A stretch of DNA of 64,000 bases, taken from contig CAZBMW010000005.1 in NCBI GenBank assembly GCA_964493425.1, forward strand, positions 62,001 through 126,000, read 5' to 3'. Of this stretch, positions 10,069 to 19,342 are shown piece by piece (within the stretch, counting starts at the first letter, position 1; the number at the start of each line of letters is the position of its first letter). The translations under genes were made by a program, and so were the position numbers. The notes beneath the pieces were generated by a model. That model saw only the letters and a program-made list of their open reading frames with translations. It was not told the DNA's origin and searched no databases. Origin of the DNA: CAYLMG01 sp964493425 (GTDB lineage: Bacteria; Planctomycetota; Phycisphaerae; Sedimentisphaerales; Anaerobacaceae).

Positions 10069-11461
10069 TAGAAAGATTTTAAGTTATGCGGTGGCTTACG
10101 AATTCGATCATAAAGGTCTTTGGCTATCAAGAGTTGAGGTTAGCTAAAGAACTCAAAAACTTCGAGAGTTATTCAAAAGACCAAATAAACTTCTATCAAT
10201 TAGAAAAGCTCAACTATCTAATTGAGCATTTCCGTAAGTTCCCATTTTACTCAAACGTGCTCAAACAACACGATGCACCTGATGAAAAACTAACGAGCCT
10301 CGAACAGTTAAAAAGATTTCCCATAGTAACAAAAGATATTATAAGCGAAAATCTGGATTATATATCCTCCCGGCCGGAAGCAAAACTATTAAACAGTACC
10401 AGCGGCTCAACCGGCAAGAATTTCCAGTTTTACCAAAGCAAAGAGATGCTTCAATGGCGAAGAGCAGCAAATATCATACATTTCGGCTGGATAGGAGTTG
10501 ATCATTGGAGTGACAGAAAACTCACTGTCTGGGGTCTATCACCTAAAACAAAACGGCTTACTCACATTATGCAGGAAATCAAGGTAGCGCTTAAAAGAGG
10601 ACGCAGATTCCAGGGTTACGGCCTGGACGATGAGAAATGCAAAGCGATTCTCGAAGAAATGCACAAATATAAACCTGCATGCCTTAGTGCATATCCGGGT
10701 TATGCTTATGAGATTGCCCGTGCCGGCCAAAAGTACAATATCGAACCACCCGCACTGAAGGCTATTGTCGTCTCAGGAGAAACTGTCTTTGAACATCAAA
10801 GAAAAGAGATAGAAAAATATTTCGGTTGTAAAACCTTCAATCGTTACGGTTCTCGTGAATTCGGGTCAATCGCCCATGAATGTGAACAACGTACTGGCCT
10901 GCACATTCATCCGGCAAGACTATATGTTGAAACAGACGAAAATGGCGAATTGCTGGTAACCGATTTGAACAATTTCGCTACACCCTTTATAAGATATGCA
11001 ATCGGCGATGCAGGTCAGATAACCGATGCAAATTGCCCCTGCGGGCGAAATTATCAAAGCATTGTGGAACTGCAGGGCAGATGCCACGATATAATAAAAA
11101 CGAAATCCGGAAAACTGCTGCCTGGGCAATTCTGGACCACCCTTTCAAGAAGTGTCCCCGGAGTCGAAGAATTTCAGCTTGTACAAAAAAATCCCGAACT
11201 CATAGAGATGAGAATAATAGTAAATTCCAAATACAAAGATGAAAACGAAAGCAAATTTCATCACAAACTGCATACGATTGTCGGCGATGAAATAAAACTG
11301 GATATTGTAAAAGTAAACAGGCTTGAATTAACACCAGCCGGCAAACGCAAATTCGTCATAAAAGAGAAATAAGAAAATAACCAATGAACGAAATACCAAT
11401 CATTATGTATCACTCCGTTAACAACCATCCGGAGGATAATCCTCTCGGCTTCTTGTCAATA
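9961..11461. repeat. Direct repeat copy 2 (1.5 kb, apparently exact)
   Basis: Second copy of the block at 8153-9653. The right edge is where the intact deacetylase continues (…gtcaataagcgc) while copy 1 jumps over 66 bp. The mixture of an exact core and diverged edges suggests gene conversion after an older duplication, or a collapsed or mis-joined repeat in the assembly. Confidence 0.9.
10086..11372 (+). CDS. Phenylacetate-CoA ligase-like (CapK/PaaK family) adenylate-forming enzyme, copy 2
   Basis: 428 residues, identical in protein to the product of 8278-9564, with the same STSGSTGK nucleotide loop and NCPCGRN segment. Upstream it has the GT4 tail fragment, and downstream the intact deacetylase 12 bp after its stop. 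Reading order suggests that this copy sits in the original downstream context and copy 1 in the original upstream context of a single ancestral gene. Both are intact, so dosage may be doubled if the arrangement is real. The substrate is unknown. Confidence 0.88.
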   Translation: MRWLTNSIIKVFGYQELRLAKELKNFESYSKDQINFYQLEKLNYLIEHFRKFPFYSNVLKQHDAPDEKLTSLEQLKRFPIVTKDIISENLDYISSRPEAKLLNSTSGSTGKNFQFYQSKEMLQWRRAANIIHFGWIGVDHWSDRKLTVWGLSPKTKRLTHIMQEIKVALKRGRRFQGYGLDDEKCKAILEEMHKYKPACLSAYPGYAYEIARAGQKYNIEPPALKAIVVSGETVFEHQRKEIEKYFGCKTFNRYGSREFGSIAHECEQRTGLHIHPARLYVETDENGELLVTDLNNFATPFIRYAIGDAGQITDANCPCGRNYQSIVELQGRCHDIIKTKSGKLLPGQFWTTLSRSVPGVEEFQLVQKNPELIEMRIIVNSKYKDENESKFHHKLHTIVGDEIKLDIVKVNRLELTPAGKRKFVIKEK

Positions 11462-12517
11462 AGCGCACGAGAATTCAGCCAACATCTGAAATACTTTAAC
11501 AAAAACAGTTACAAGTATCTTACTCTTTCTGAACTCTGGGCTCTTGCCTGCGAGAACGACTTGAAAGAGGGCAAATTTGTCGTCCTGACATTCGACGACG
11601 GATACCTCGACAACTACCTTATTGCAGCGGACGTACTCAGAGAATATAAAGCAAAAGCTACAATTTTTATCAATCCTGATTTCGTAATAGACAGTCCGCC
11701 CCGAACATTACAACAGGTACCGAATGCCTGGGGTAAGTTAAATCTGTCAGAAATAAAAATTCTGCAGCGAAGTGGTACATTTGAAATTCAGTCCCATTCA
11801 ATGACCCACGACTACGAATTTTGTTCGGACAAAGTCATCGACTTTTATACACCCGAAAAACACAAAAAATATTATTGGCTTGCCTGGAAACTCTTTCCCA
11901 ATGAAAAACCTCACTGGTGCCAGAAACTCCAGGAATATAAAAAACGCGTTCCGACGGGATACCCCATTTTTGAATACGACAGAGCTATTACCGCCAGAAA
12001 GTTTGAACCATCGGACGAATTTGTTGAGCTCGCCGAAAAAAGATTCACGAAAGAAGGCTCCGCCTGCATCGAATCATTGAACAAAACTGCACATAAAGGA
12101 ACAGTTGAAACCGAACAACAATGGGTGGAAAGAGTAAAATATGAGCTGACCTTTTCAAAAAAACTGCTCGAAGAAAAAATCGGCAAAAAAATTGAATTCA
12201 TATGTTTTCCGGGGGGAGCCTATGATGAAAAGGTACTCGAACTCGCTGAGGAGGCAGGCTATAAGGCGTATATGGTATCATCGCAAAAAAAAGCAGGCAG
12301 CAATATCCAAAGACTTAAAACGGCGGGCAAAACCAATAAAATCATCGGCCTGCTCAGAATGAGTTTTACAAAAGATTACCCAGCGGTCCTCAAGAACCGC
12401 ATATTTTTCTATCTGAACTGCAAATGGAAAATCGAATCTTATATGGGTAACTCAATCGCTAATCTGTTTTTGCAGACCTCAAGAAAAATCAGAAACCTTC
12501 TTACAAAACTCAAATAA
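11384..12517 (+). CDS. Polysaccharide deacetylase (NodB/CE4-like), intact copy
   Basis: 377-residue protein with a NodB homology domain, which removes N- or O-acetyl groups from sugars in a metal-dependent reaction. The motifs visible are IPIIMYHSV near the N-terminus, LTFDDGYLDN (catalytic Asp and metal Asp), QSHSMTHDYEF (metal His residues) and ICFPGGAYDEK. A long insert of about 100 residues separates the second and third motifs. No signal peptide is seen, so it may act on lipid-linked precursors in the cytoplasm. The ATG follows the CapK-like gene by 11 bp, suggesting co-transcription. The first 26 codons are shared exactly with the remnant at 9576. Confidence 0.85.
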   Translation: MNEIPIIMYHSVNNHPEDNPLGFLSISAREFSQHLKYFNKNSYKYLTLSELWALACENDLKEGKFVVLTFDDGYLDNYLIAADVLREYKAKATIFINPDFVIDSPPRTLQQVPNAWGKLNLSEIKILQRSGTFEIQSHSMTHDYEFCSDKVIDFYTPEKHKKYYWLAWKLFPNEKPHWCQKLQEYKKRVPTGYPIFEYDRAITARKFEPSDEFVELAEKRFTKEGSACIESLNKTAHKGTVETEQQWVERVKYELTFSKKLLEEKIGKKIEFICFPGGAYDEKVLELAEEAGYKAYMVSSQKKAGSNIQRLKTAGKTNKIIGLLRMSFTKDYPAVLKNRIFFYLNCKWKIESYMGNSIANLFLQTSRKIRNLLTKLK

Positions 12518-12545
12518 ATATGCTTTTTCTCGTCATAATCAATTT

Positions 12546-13691
12546 ATGAAGTTGCTAATATTACTCAGTAATCCTTCGGTCGGCGGCACTGAAACATTTG
12601 TAGCGTCTATCGTCCCTTTTCTTGAAAGACACGGCATATATGTCGACATCTTAAATACGTGGCATCATTCACAGGTTAAGGAATTCGCACAACAGGCCGG
12701 CTTAAGCTATACCGAGCTTAGTGGTAATAGCAGACACATCAGTATCAAAGACTGCAGACAAATTATGCGCCGGGTCAAAGAGAAAAAATACGATATAATC
12801 CTCGGCTTTGGAATACGTGTTAGCATGCTCTTAAGATTGCTCAAACCCTGGCTCGGAAAAAAACCTGTAGTTACAGGATTAAGAGGGCTCGACAAGTGGA
12901 GAAAGTGGTATCACGTCTGGCCTGACAGACTTACCCAGTCATACTGTGATATGTTTGTGCCAAACAGTAACGCTGTTGCCCAACTCAGAATAAAAAGGGA
13001 AAAAACATCTCCGAATAAAATCGTAGTAATAAAAAACGGTATCAACGTCAATTATTTTGATAAACAGAAATGTTCGCATATAAAACGAAGCGGTCTCAAT
13101 CTGCCAGAAAACAAAATCATTGCCACCACCATTGGAAATTTCAGGTACCAAAAAGGGCATGATTTTCTTCTCAGAGTGATAAAAGAATTTGCCCCCCAGC
13201 TGGAAAACATCCATTTTGTATGGGTGGGAAGAGGTGCCTTGAAACAAAGTATGGAGCGAGAAATAGCCTCCGCGAATCTGGATGAAAAAATAACGATGCA
13301 GGGCTACACCAAAGATGTCAGACCAATACTTGCAAATAGTGACATATTTGTGCTGCCATCTCGTGAAGAAAGTATGCCTAGGGCTCTTATGGAGGCAATG
13401 TCAATGAGCCTGCCTGCCATAGCGACAGATGTTGGCGGGACAAACGAAGTGATCGAAAACGGCAAAAACGGCTTTCTAGCTGATTTTGGTGATGTAGAAA
13501 CTTTCGGTAATCACATTAAAAAACTCGTTGACAATGCTGATTTACGTCTGCGAATGGCAACAGAGGCAAGAAAATGTATTGTCAAGCATTTTGATATATC
13601 CACAATAACCGGCCAATATATCAAGCTATTCCAATTCATTAAAGATGGAGAGCGAAACGGGAAAGTCATTCAGCAAGTTTTAAACAACTGA
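12546..13691 (+). CDS. GT4 family glycosyltransferase
   Basis: 381 residues with a GT-B architecture. The N-terminal loop SNPSVGGTETFVASI is typical of GT4 enzymes. In the donor domain TIGNFRYQKGHDFLL and the E-x7-E motif (E275 and E283, in SREESMPRALMEAM) are followed by DVGGTNEVIENGKNGF. It is likely cytoplasmic and retaining, adding a sugar to the repeat unit. It differs clearly from the two other GT4 enzymes of the locus, so each probably makes a different linkage. Donor and acceptor cannot be inferred. Confidence 0.9.
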   Translation: MKLLILLSNPSVGGTETFVASIVPFLERHGIYVDILNTWHHSQVKEFAQQAGLSYTELSGNSRHISIKDCRQIMRRVKEKKYDIILGFGIRVSMLLRLLKPWLGKKPVVTGLRGLDKWRKWYHVWPDRLTQSYCDMFVPNSNAVAQLRIKREKTSPNKIVVIKNGINVNYFDKQKCSHIKRSGLNLPENKIIATTIGNFRYQKGHDFLLRVIKEFAPQLENIHFVWVGRGALKQSMEREIASANLDEKITMQGYTKDVRPILANSDIFVLPSREESMPRALMEAMSMSLPAIATDVGGTNEVIENGKNGFLADFGDVETFGNHIKKLVDNADLRLRMATEARKCIVKHFDISTITGQYIKLFQFIKDGERNGKVIQQVLNN

Positions 13692-13716
13692 AGTCTATCC
13701 CAAAATTGTAATCAGG

Positions 13717-13908
13717 ATGTTAAATAAAGATGGTAAGTCTCCTTGTTTTCTCTTAAAGGAGGAGCATATTATAAAAAAATGCATCATCTTAAGCATTATT
13801 TCAATTGTTAATTTTATTTCAAATGTCTGTTGTGCTTTAGACGCTAAAACTTCAAGGATAAGTAGCGAAGGTAACGATGATTTTGTGATTTACTATAAAG
13901 GTTTCTAA
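13717..13908 (+). CDS. Small exported-like peptide of unknown function (or 5' remnant)
   Basis: 63 codons from the ATG at 13717. A strong Shine-Dalgarno-like aaaggagg at about 13755-13762 lies inside the frame and is followed by ATT/ATA, then the sequence KKCIILSIISIVNFISNVCCALDAK. That is a good signal peptide (two Lys, hydrophobic core, A-x-A-like end). The real start may therefore be a non-ATG codon near 13770, or the segment may be the 5' end of a decayed secreted-protein gene. It ends 28 residues after the signal region. I recognise no family. Confidence 0.35.
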   Translation: MLNKDGKSPCFLLKEEHIIKKCIILSIISIVNFISNVCCALDAKTSRISSEGNDDFVIYYKGF

Positions 13909-13979
13909 CAAGTGCCCTTAATCGATAAAACACAACTGTCAGCTTAACCGGAAGTAAATTTTGTCTTTCTAAGAAAAAA

Positions 13980-15188
13980 GTGGACAAATTCAAAAGTAAA
14001 GTAAACAAGGTCAAACTTGCTGCTGTCACTGCTATAGATACTACTATGTCGGGGCTGATCTTTGCCCAGCTCAAAGCGGCACAAAAAGAAGGCTTTATTA
14101 TCCACGGGATATGCACCAAGGGCGACAACTATCAAAAGCTGATAAACAACGGTATCATTATGTACCCGGTTACAATAAAAAGAAAAATCAGTCCCTTCAG
14201 TGACCTGAAGGCATTATGGCAAATGTATCGCTATTTTAAGCGCGAGAAAATAACCATCGTCCACACGCATACACCAAAATGCACCCTGCTAGGCCAGCTT
14301 GCTGCAAAATTCGCAGGAGTTCCCATCATCATCAACACCGTTCATGGCTTTTATTTCCACGAGCATATGAAGGCTTTTGAAAGATGGTTTTATATAGCAA
14401 TAGAGTGGATAGGCGCAAAGTGTTCTACAATGATGCTTAGTCAGAATCCTGAAGATATAGAAACTGCAAATAAGCTACGAATGTGCAAACCGGATAAAAT
14501 TAAACTGCTCGGCAACGGCGTCGACCTCGGCGAGTTCGAGCCAAGCCGTTTCGACAGTAAATTCAAACAACAAAAAAAACAACAAATCGGCATACCCCGT
14601 GATGCTATTGTTATAGGCATTATCGGAAGACTTGTTCGCAAGAAAGGATTCCTTGAGCTTTTTGCTGCAATGAAAAAAATAATTTCCAAAAATAATAATG
14701 TATGGCTTGTTATAATCGGGCCGGAAGAACCTCAAAAAAACGACAAGATATCAGGAAACACTTTCAAAAAATACGGTATTGCCGGCAGAACCATCTGGCT
14801 TGGTAGACGTGGTGGAGATGAGATTCCCGGCTTGTTATCCTGTTTCGACATTTACGCTCTTCCTTCCTGGAGAGAAGGCTTTCCCCGTTCGGCGATCGAG
14901 GCCGCTGCGATGGCTCTGCCGATTGTTACGACCAATATCCGTGGCTGCCGCCAGGTAGTAACTGACGGAATCAATGGTATATTAGTACCATTATATGATA
15001 TTGATGCTCTATCTAAAGCTTTGACCAAACTCATTAAAGACCCCCATCTAAGAAAACAAATGGGGCAAGCCGGTTACGAAAAGGCCCAAAAAGAGTTTGA
15101 TGAAAGCCAAGTATGCAAAATCGTAATCTCTACCTACAAACAAATGCTGTCCGAAATTGGTAAATGGGACGGCAAAGCAACAAGGTGA
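13980..15188 (+). CDS. GT4 family glycosyltransferase
   Basis: 402 residues, GTG start at 13980. It is a GT-B fold enzyme of the type often found with polysaccharide initiation genes. The N-terminal domain has IVHTHTPKCTLLGQLAAK and NTVHGFYFHEH, where the His residues are typical of this subgroup. The donor domain has GIIGRLVRKKGFLELF and SWREGFPRSAIEAAAMALP containing the E-x7-E pair. It probably extends the lipid-linked glycan. No ATG alternative keeps the first beta-strand (KLAAVTAIDTTMSG). The 288-bp gap upstream holds the small ORF described separately. Confidence 0.88.
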   Translation: MDKFKSKVNKVKLAAVTAIDTTMSGLIFAQLKAAQKEGFIIHGICTKGDNYQKLINNGIIMYPVTIKRKISPFSDLKALWQMYRYFKREKITIVHTHTPKCTLLGQLAAKFAGVPIIINTVHGFYFHEHMKAFERWFYIAIEWIGAKCSTMMLSQNPEDIETANKLRMCKPDKIKLLGNGVDLGEFEPSRFDSKFKQQKKQQIGIPRDAIVIGIIGRLVRKKGFLELFAAMKKIISKNNNVWLVIIGPEEPQKNDKISGNTFKKYGIAGRTIWLGRRGGDEIPGLLSCFDIYALPSWREGFPRSAIEAAAMALPIVTTNIRGCRQVVTDGINGILVPLYDIDALSKALTKLIKDPHLRKQMGQAGYEKAQKEFDESQVCKIVISTYKQMLSEIGKWDGKATR

Positions 15189-15270
15189 AAAACTAACAAT
15201 TGTCATAACGCCAATCGCTTGCTTGTATAACCGGTTAAAATAAATCAGATAAGAAGGTAAAATATTACGA

Positions 15271-16152
15271 GTGTCAGGAATGGATATATACGCTAAACAA
15301 AACTCCTGCCTGGATGGGCAACAGGAAATAACATTAAGTCCCAATACCAATATATTATCCGTGGACCTTGAGCTATGGCAAGGCACTTCCTGCCGGGCTG
15401 AGGCTCAGTACCTATTAGAGCTTTTTAGGAATAAAAAAGTAAAGGCCACTTTTTTTGTCCTGAACGCAGTGACCAAGAAAGAACCGGACGTGGTTAAGCA
15501 AATCGCCAGCGAAGGTCACGAGATAGCTAGTCATGGCTGTAATCACATGCAGCTTTTTAAAATGACGCCTGAGGAATTTCGTGACGACCTAAAGAGGTCC
15601 ATAGAGCAATTAGCTGAGATTGTGGACAAGCCAATAATAGGATATCGTGCCCCCCATTTCAGCATCCTAGAAAAAAGTTATTGGGCACTGGACATCCTGA
15701 TAGAACAAGGAATAAAATACGACAGCAGCATTTTTCCAATAGCCGGCCGGCGGTATGGAGTACCTAATTTCCCCAGAGGTGCTATCAGAATCCAGCGCGG
15801 CTGCAACTCGATTATTGAGGTGCCGTTATCAACCATAAGAAGGCTTGGTAAGAACTGGCCTGTTTCCGGGGGTGGATACTTTCGCCTACTTCCATTTCAC
15901 ATGATTCGCCGAGCCGTGAAAGAAATTAACCTGGAAGGTCTCTCTTTTGTTGCCTACTGCCATCCCTACGAATTCAGCCAGAGGCGGCTTCGCTGTATTC
16001 GGGATGCGGCAATATTAGGTTATTGGAAAACCAAGAAAAAAGAAATCAAAACCAATATGTTTCGAAAAAGTATGCGAGGAAAACTTTCGAAACTGTTAGA
16101 CGAATTCAGATTTTGTTCTTTTCAGGAGGCTCTAAGTAATGAAATTAAATAG
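15271..16152 (+). CDS. Polysaccharide deacetylase, exosortase-associated (DUF3473-like) type
   Basis: 293 residues, GTG start at 15271 (an ATG lies three codons in). The NodB domain begins with LSVDLELWQ, where the usual DDG is replaced by a D-x-E pattern as in the XrtA/PEP-CTERM-associated deacetylases. It continues with ATFFVLN, HEIASHGCNHM (metal His residues) and GYRAPHFSI. The C-terminal segment VPLSTIRRLGKNWPVSGGGYFRLLP resembles the DUF3473 extension, and YCHPYEF ends the domain. This subfamily is known from exopolysaccharide clusters next to exosortase systems, and the PEP-CTERM protein at 43.3 kb fits that setting. The methyltransferase gene overlaps its end by 14 bp. Confidence 0.85.
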   Translation: MSGMDIYAKQNSCLDGQQEITLSPNTNILSVDLELWQGTSCRAEAQYLLELFRNKKVKATFFVLNAVTKKEPDVVKQIASEGHEIASHGCNHMQLFKMTPEEFRDDLKRSIEQLAEIVDKPIIGYRAPHFSILEKSYWALDILIEQGIKYDSSIFPIAGRRYGVPNFPRGAIRIQRGCNSIIEVPLSTIRRLGKNWPVSGGGYFRLLPFHMIRRAVKEINLEGLSFVAYCHPYEFSQRRLRCIRDAAILGYWKTKKKEIKTNMFRKSMRGKLSKLLDEFRFCSFQEALSNEIK

Positions 16153-16792
16153 TAAACAAGTACAGAAACATTTTGAAAAAGTACCCAAGCAGTGGGACGC
16201 ATTGTATTCTCACGAAAACAAGCTCAAATATGCCATAAACAAATGGCTCCGCCGGGGGCTTTTTAAAAGGTACGAACTCACTTTTAAATATTGTGGCGAC
16301 CTTACAGGTGCAAAAGTGTTAGACATAGGCTGCGGTACCGGCCGATTCAGCATTGAATGTGCCACAAGAGGAGCAGCACGAGTAGTAGGTATCGATTTTG
16401 CTCAATCCATGATCGAATATTCAAAAAACGCAGCCCAGCGCCTAGGCTTTACAGAAAAATGCGAGTTTATCTGCGGGGACTTTCTGTCTCATCCATTCGA
16501 CGAATCTTTTGACATAGTATTAGCGTTGGGATTCTTTGAATATACTCGAGAGCCAGGACCCATATTCAAAAAAATAGCCTCGCTCAAGCCCCACAAATTT
16601 ATGGCTTCCTTTCCCAAATTCACTCCTTTTTGGGGTATTCAGCGTTACATTCGATATTACTGGATTCGTAGGTGTCCGATATATAATTATACCAGGAAAC
16701 AACTGGAGGATTTATATCAGCAAGCAAAGTTTGTTAATTATGAAATCCTTCCTGGACAAAGAGGGTTTTTTGGAGTAGCAAGTGCTGTATAA
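16139..16792 (+). CDS. Class I SAM-dependent methyltransferase
   Basis: 217 residues with a Rossmann-type methyltransferase core. Motif I is VLDIGCGTGRFSIE at about residue 60, followed by the acidic strand VVGIDFAQSM and CEFICGDFLSHPF. The ATG at 16139 lies inside the end of the deacetylase gene and has a clear Shine-Dalgarno site (caggagg, 8 bp upstream), so the two are probably translationally coupled. It may O-methylate a sugar of the polysaccharide or a lipid carrier intermediate. The substrate is inference from context only. Confidence 0.85.
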   Translation: MKLNSKQVQKHFEKVPKQWDALYSHENKLKYAINKWLRRGLFKRYELTFKYCGDLTGAKVLDIGCGTGRFSIECATRGAARVVGIDFAQSMIEYSKNAAQRLGFTEKCEFICGDFLSHPFDESFDIVLALGFFEYTREPGPIFKKIASLKPHKFMASFPKFTPFWGIQRYIRYYWIRRCPIYNYTRKQLEDLYQQAKFVNYEILPGQRGFFGVASAV

Positions 16793-16954
16793 TCCAATAA
16801 CTTTCAATCAGGCAACTAAAGTGACAGCGATGGCTTTAAACCAAAAGCGTGCCCGGAACTTGATGAACGCCGTGTTTGCTAAACAGTACCAAATGCTTAT
16901 AATAGCTTTTTTACTATAAAAATAAGGAATCCTGACTAATTTAGGTATCGAAAA

Positions 16955-17989
16955 GTGAGCGAACAGAAAACAAAAAAGAAGTCCGGTGTGCTTTTTTTCC
17001 TTCTGTGCTTTTTGATAATCGTAATTGTAATGTTCATTGCCAATAGAAGAACCATCCTCGTAAAGGAAATCAAGCTACCCTTCAATAACGGAATAATAAA
17101 TCTTTCCACTTCACGTAACTTTCTGGTTGCTGCCGGCCTGGATAACAAGATTTATGTCTGTGACTGGAACAACCTGTCTCAAGAACCCAAGGTTGCTATT
17201 ACAAAATCACCTCAGGCCATCCTGCTCGATAATGATCTTGTCGTATCTCTACAAAAAAATCCCAAATCTGTGGTAGCTACCAGTCTTAAAGAAAGCAAAA
17301 AGCTCAAGGAAATATCACTTTCTTCAGATAAAACACCGCAGTACCTAGCTGCAAACCCACAAAATAACACGGTTGCAGTTCTGCTTACCGAAAATTCAGA
17401 ACAGCCTGTCGGAACGCGTTACGAACTTCTGTCCATCGAACTTGAAACAAACAGAGTTTCTACAATCACAATCGAAAAATTAAATAACGGAAAACCGCAA
17501 GCTATGGCTGTATCTAACAACGGAGATTTTGCTGTTATTGTCGGAGAAAAAAATAAACTTGGCTGGATAGCTTTTATTGAGCTAAAACAAAAGCAAAAGC
17601 TATGGGAAAAAACCCTGCCCGACTCAACAGCCCTTTTATCCGTTGTCTTTTCACCTGAAAATGAACTCATCTATGCAGGAAACAGCAGCAGCACTTTATA
17701 CAAGCTTGATTATTCAGGCGAGGTCATAAATCGTCTAAGGCCGCCGACTTCTAAAAAGCAAAGCAACGCACCTGCACAGAATATTGCTATAAGCTCTGAC
17801 GGAAGATTTATTGCAGCCAACCTCGCTGACCACATCAATGTCTGGGAACGCGAAAGCGGCAAGAGCATCTTTAGCAGACATCCCGGCCATAAAATAACAA
17901 GCGGTGTGGCTTTCTCACCTGATGGGCAACTCCTGGCCACATCCGACGTGCGCCAAGGCGGCACAATAAGAATATGGAATTTACCTTAA
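16955..17989 (+). CDS. Membrane-anchored WD40-like beta-propeller protein
   Basis: 344 residues, GTG start. The N-terminus is a short Lys-rich cytoplasmic segment followed by one hydrophobic helix (about residues 10-28). The rest is predicted extracytoplasmic beta-propeller with WD40-type blades. The clearest blades are at the end: AISSDGRFIAANLADHINVW and VAFSPDGQLLATSDVRQGG...IRIW. Such proteins usually act as scaffolds. In this locus it could organise the assembly machinery or sense the polymer, which is speculation. It stands between the methyltransferase and a CapK-like gene in the same direction. Confidence 0.75.
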   Translation: MSEQKTKKKSGVLFFLLCFLIIVIVMFIANRRTILVKEIKLPFNNGIINLSTSRNFLVAAGLDNKIYVCDWNNLSQEPKVAITKSPQAILLDNDLVVSLQKNPKSVVATSLKESKKLKEISLSSDKTPQYLAANPQNNTVAVLLTENSEQPVGTRYELLSIELETNRVSTITIEKLNNGKPQAMAVSNNGDFAVIVGEKNKLGWIAFIELKQKQKLWEKTLPDSTALLSVVFSPENELIYAGNSSSTLYKLDYSGEVINRLRPPTSKKQSNAPAQNIAISSDGRFIAANLADHINVWERESGKSIFSRHPGHKITSGVAFSPDGQLLATSDVRQGGTIRIWNLP

Positions 17990-18038
17990 CATTAATCTTT
18001 CAAAAAATTGATGTAAAATTTACAAAGGACTTATACCC

Positions 18039-19334
18039 ATGCGAACTCCTGAATTAATCAGATATTACACCTTCTGGGGCCTCGACTTCATCAAAGGTTC
18101 CAGCATACGCAAACATTTCAATGACCTCCAGAAAAATTTCGCATCACCTTCAGAAGGAGCCGAGTTGGCAAAACATAGGCTCAAAAAGTTCCTCGACAAC
18201 GCCTGTAAAACCACCCCATTTTACAACAAATTTGCCAGCTTCAGGAAACTCGAAGATTTTCCCGTCATTCAAAAAAAGACAGTAAGAGAAAACTACAACG
18301 AATTCTTTTCAACTGCATATAAAGAGGAATCTTTAATTCCTGTAACCACAAGCGGCTCATACGGAACACCTTTTACTTTTTACTTAACAAAAGAAAAGAA
18401 AGCAAGGCAATCCGCAGAAATAATATTTTTCGGACAATGGTCAGGATACAAGGTGGGAGAAAAACACGCGTATGCCAGAGTTATACACGCATCAAAACTA
18501 AAACTATTTTTACAAAACAAAATATTAATGAGCCCGACTAGTATAACTGAGCAATGGTTAGAACAACAAAGGCAATACCTCCGGCAAAAAAGAGTCAAAT
18601 TTATCATTGGTTATACTTCCTTAATTGAGACAATCGCCAGATACTGTGAGAAAAAAGGAGATGGCCCGGAGGATTTCACTATAAAAAGCGTAATAATCAG
18701 TTCCGAGACATTATATGAAGATGTCAGGAAGAAACTAGAAGACATTTTCGGTTGCAAAGTCGTTAGCAGATACAGCACCGAGGAATTCGGCGTCCTGGCA
18801 CAGGAACGGGTGGGCGAACACAAACATACCATAAATACTGCCAGTTATGTGATTGAAATTCTTGACTTGAATAAAGATATCCCCGCAAAGCCCGGTGAAT
18901 TAGGACGGATAGTCGTTACAGACTTATTCTCACATGCTATGCCACTTATACGCTACGATATCGGCGACTTAGGTATTATCTCACCAAAACAACAAAATCA
19001 AATTCCCACTCTCGAAAAACTCGAAGGCAGAAAAGTCGAATCGGTATATGATCCTTCGGGGACGCGAATCTCCCCATTCAATATAAATGGGACATTGCGT
19101 GATCAGCAAAATATAATACAATTTCAATTTATTCAAAAAGGGATCTCAGATTATGTTCTGAAACTGGTTACTCTGGATTCATTCAAAGAAGAGCAAATCA
19201 TTCGAGATAGAATCACGGCTCTATTAGGTAATCAGGCGAACCTGAAAGTCGAATATGTTGATTTAATACCACCGCTACCCTCAGGAAAGAGACCTTATAT
19301 AATCAATGAATACAACAAGACTATCGATAATTAA
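18039..19334 (+). CDS. Phenylacetate-CoA ligase-like (CapK/PaaK family), divergent third member
   Basis: 431 residues, related in layout to the duplicated pair at 8278 and 10086 but clearly divergent. It has the nucleotide loop VTTSGSYGTPFTFY, ISSETLYEDVRKK, SRYSTEEFGVLAQE and MPLIRYDIGDLG. It lacks the CPCGR cysteine pair seen in the other two. It probably activates an acyl group as adenylate, and the acceptor is unknown. The sugar-phosphate transferase follows 8 bp later, so the genes are likely co-transcribed. A separate substrate from the duplicated enzymes seems likely given the divergence. Confidence 0.82.
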   Translation: MRTPELIRYYTFWGLDFIKGSSIRKHFNDLQKNFASPSEGAELAKHRLKKFLDNACKTTPFYNKFASFRKLEDFPVIQKKTVRENYNEFFSTAYKEESLIPVTTSGSYGTPFTFYLTKEKKARQSAEIIFFGQWSGYKVGEKHAYARVIHASKLKLFLQNKILMSPTSITEQWLEQQRQYLRQKRVKFIIGYTSLIETIARYCEKKGDGPEDFTIKSVIISSETLYEDVRKKLEDIFGCKVVSRYSTEEFGVLAQERVGEHKHTINTASYVIEILDLNKDIPAKPGELGRIVVTDLFSHAMPLIRYDIGDLGIISPKQQNQIPTLEKLEGRKVESVYDPSGTRISPFNINGTLRDQQNIIQFQFIQKGISDYVLKLVTLDSFKEEQIIRDRITALLGNQANLKVEYVDLIPPLPSGKRPYIINEYNKTIDN

Positions 19335-19342
19335 CAGTTCCC

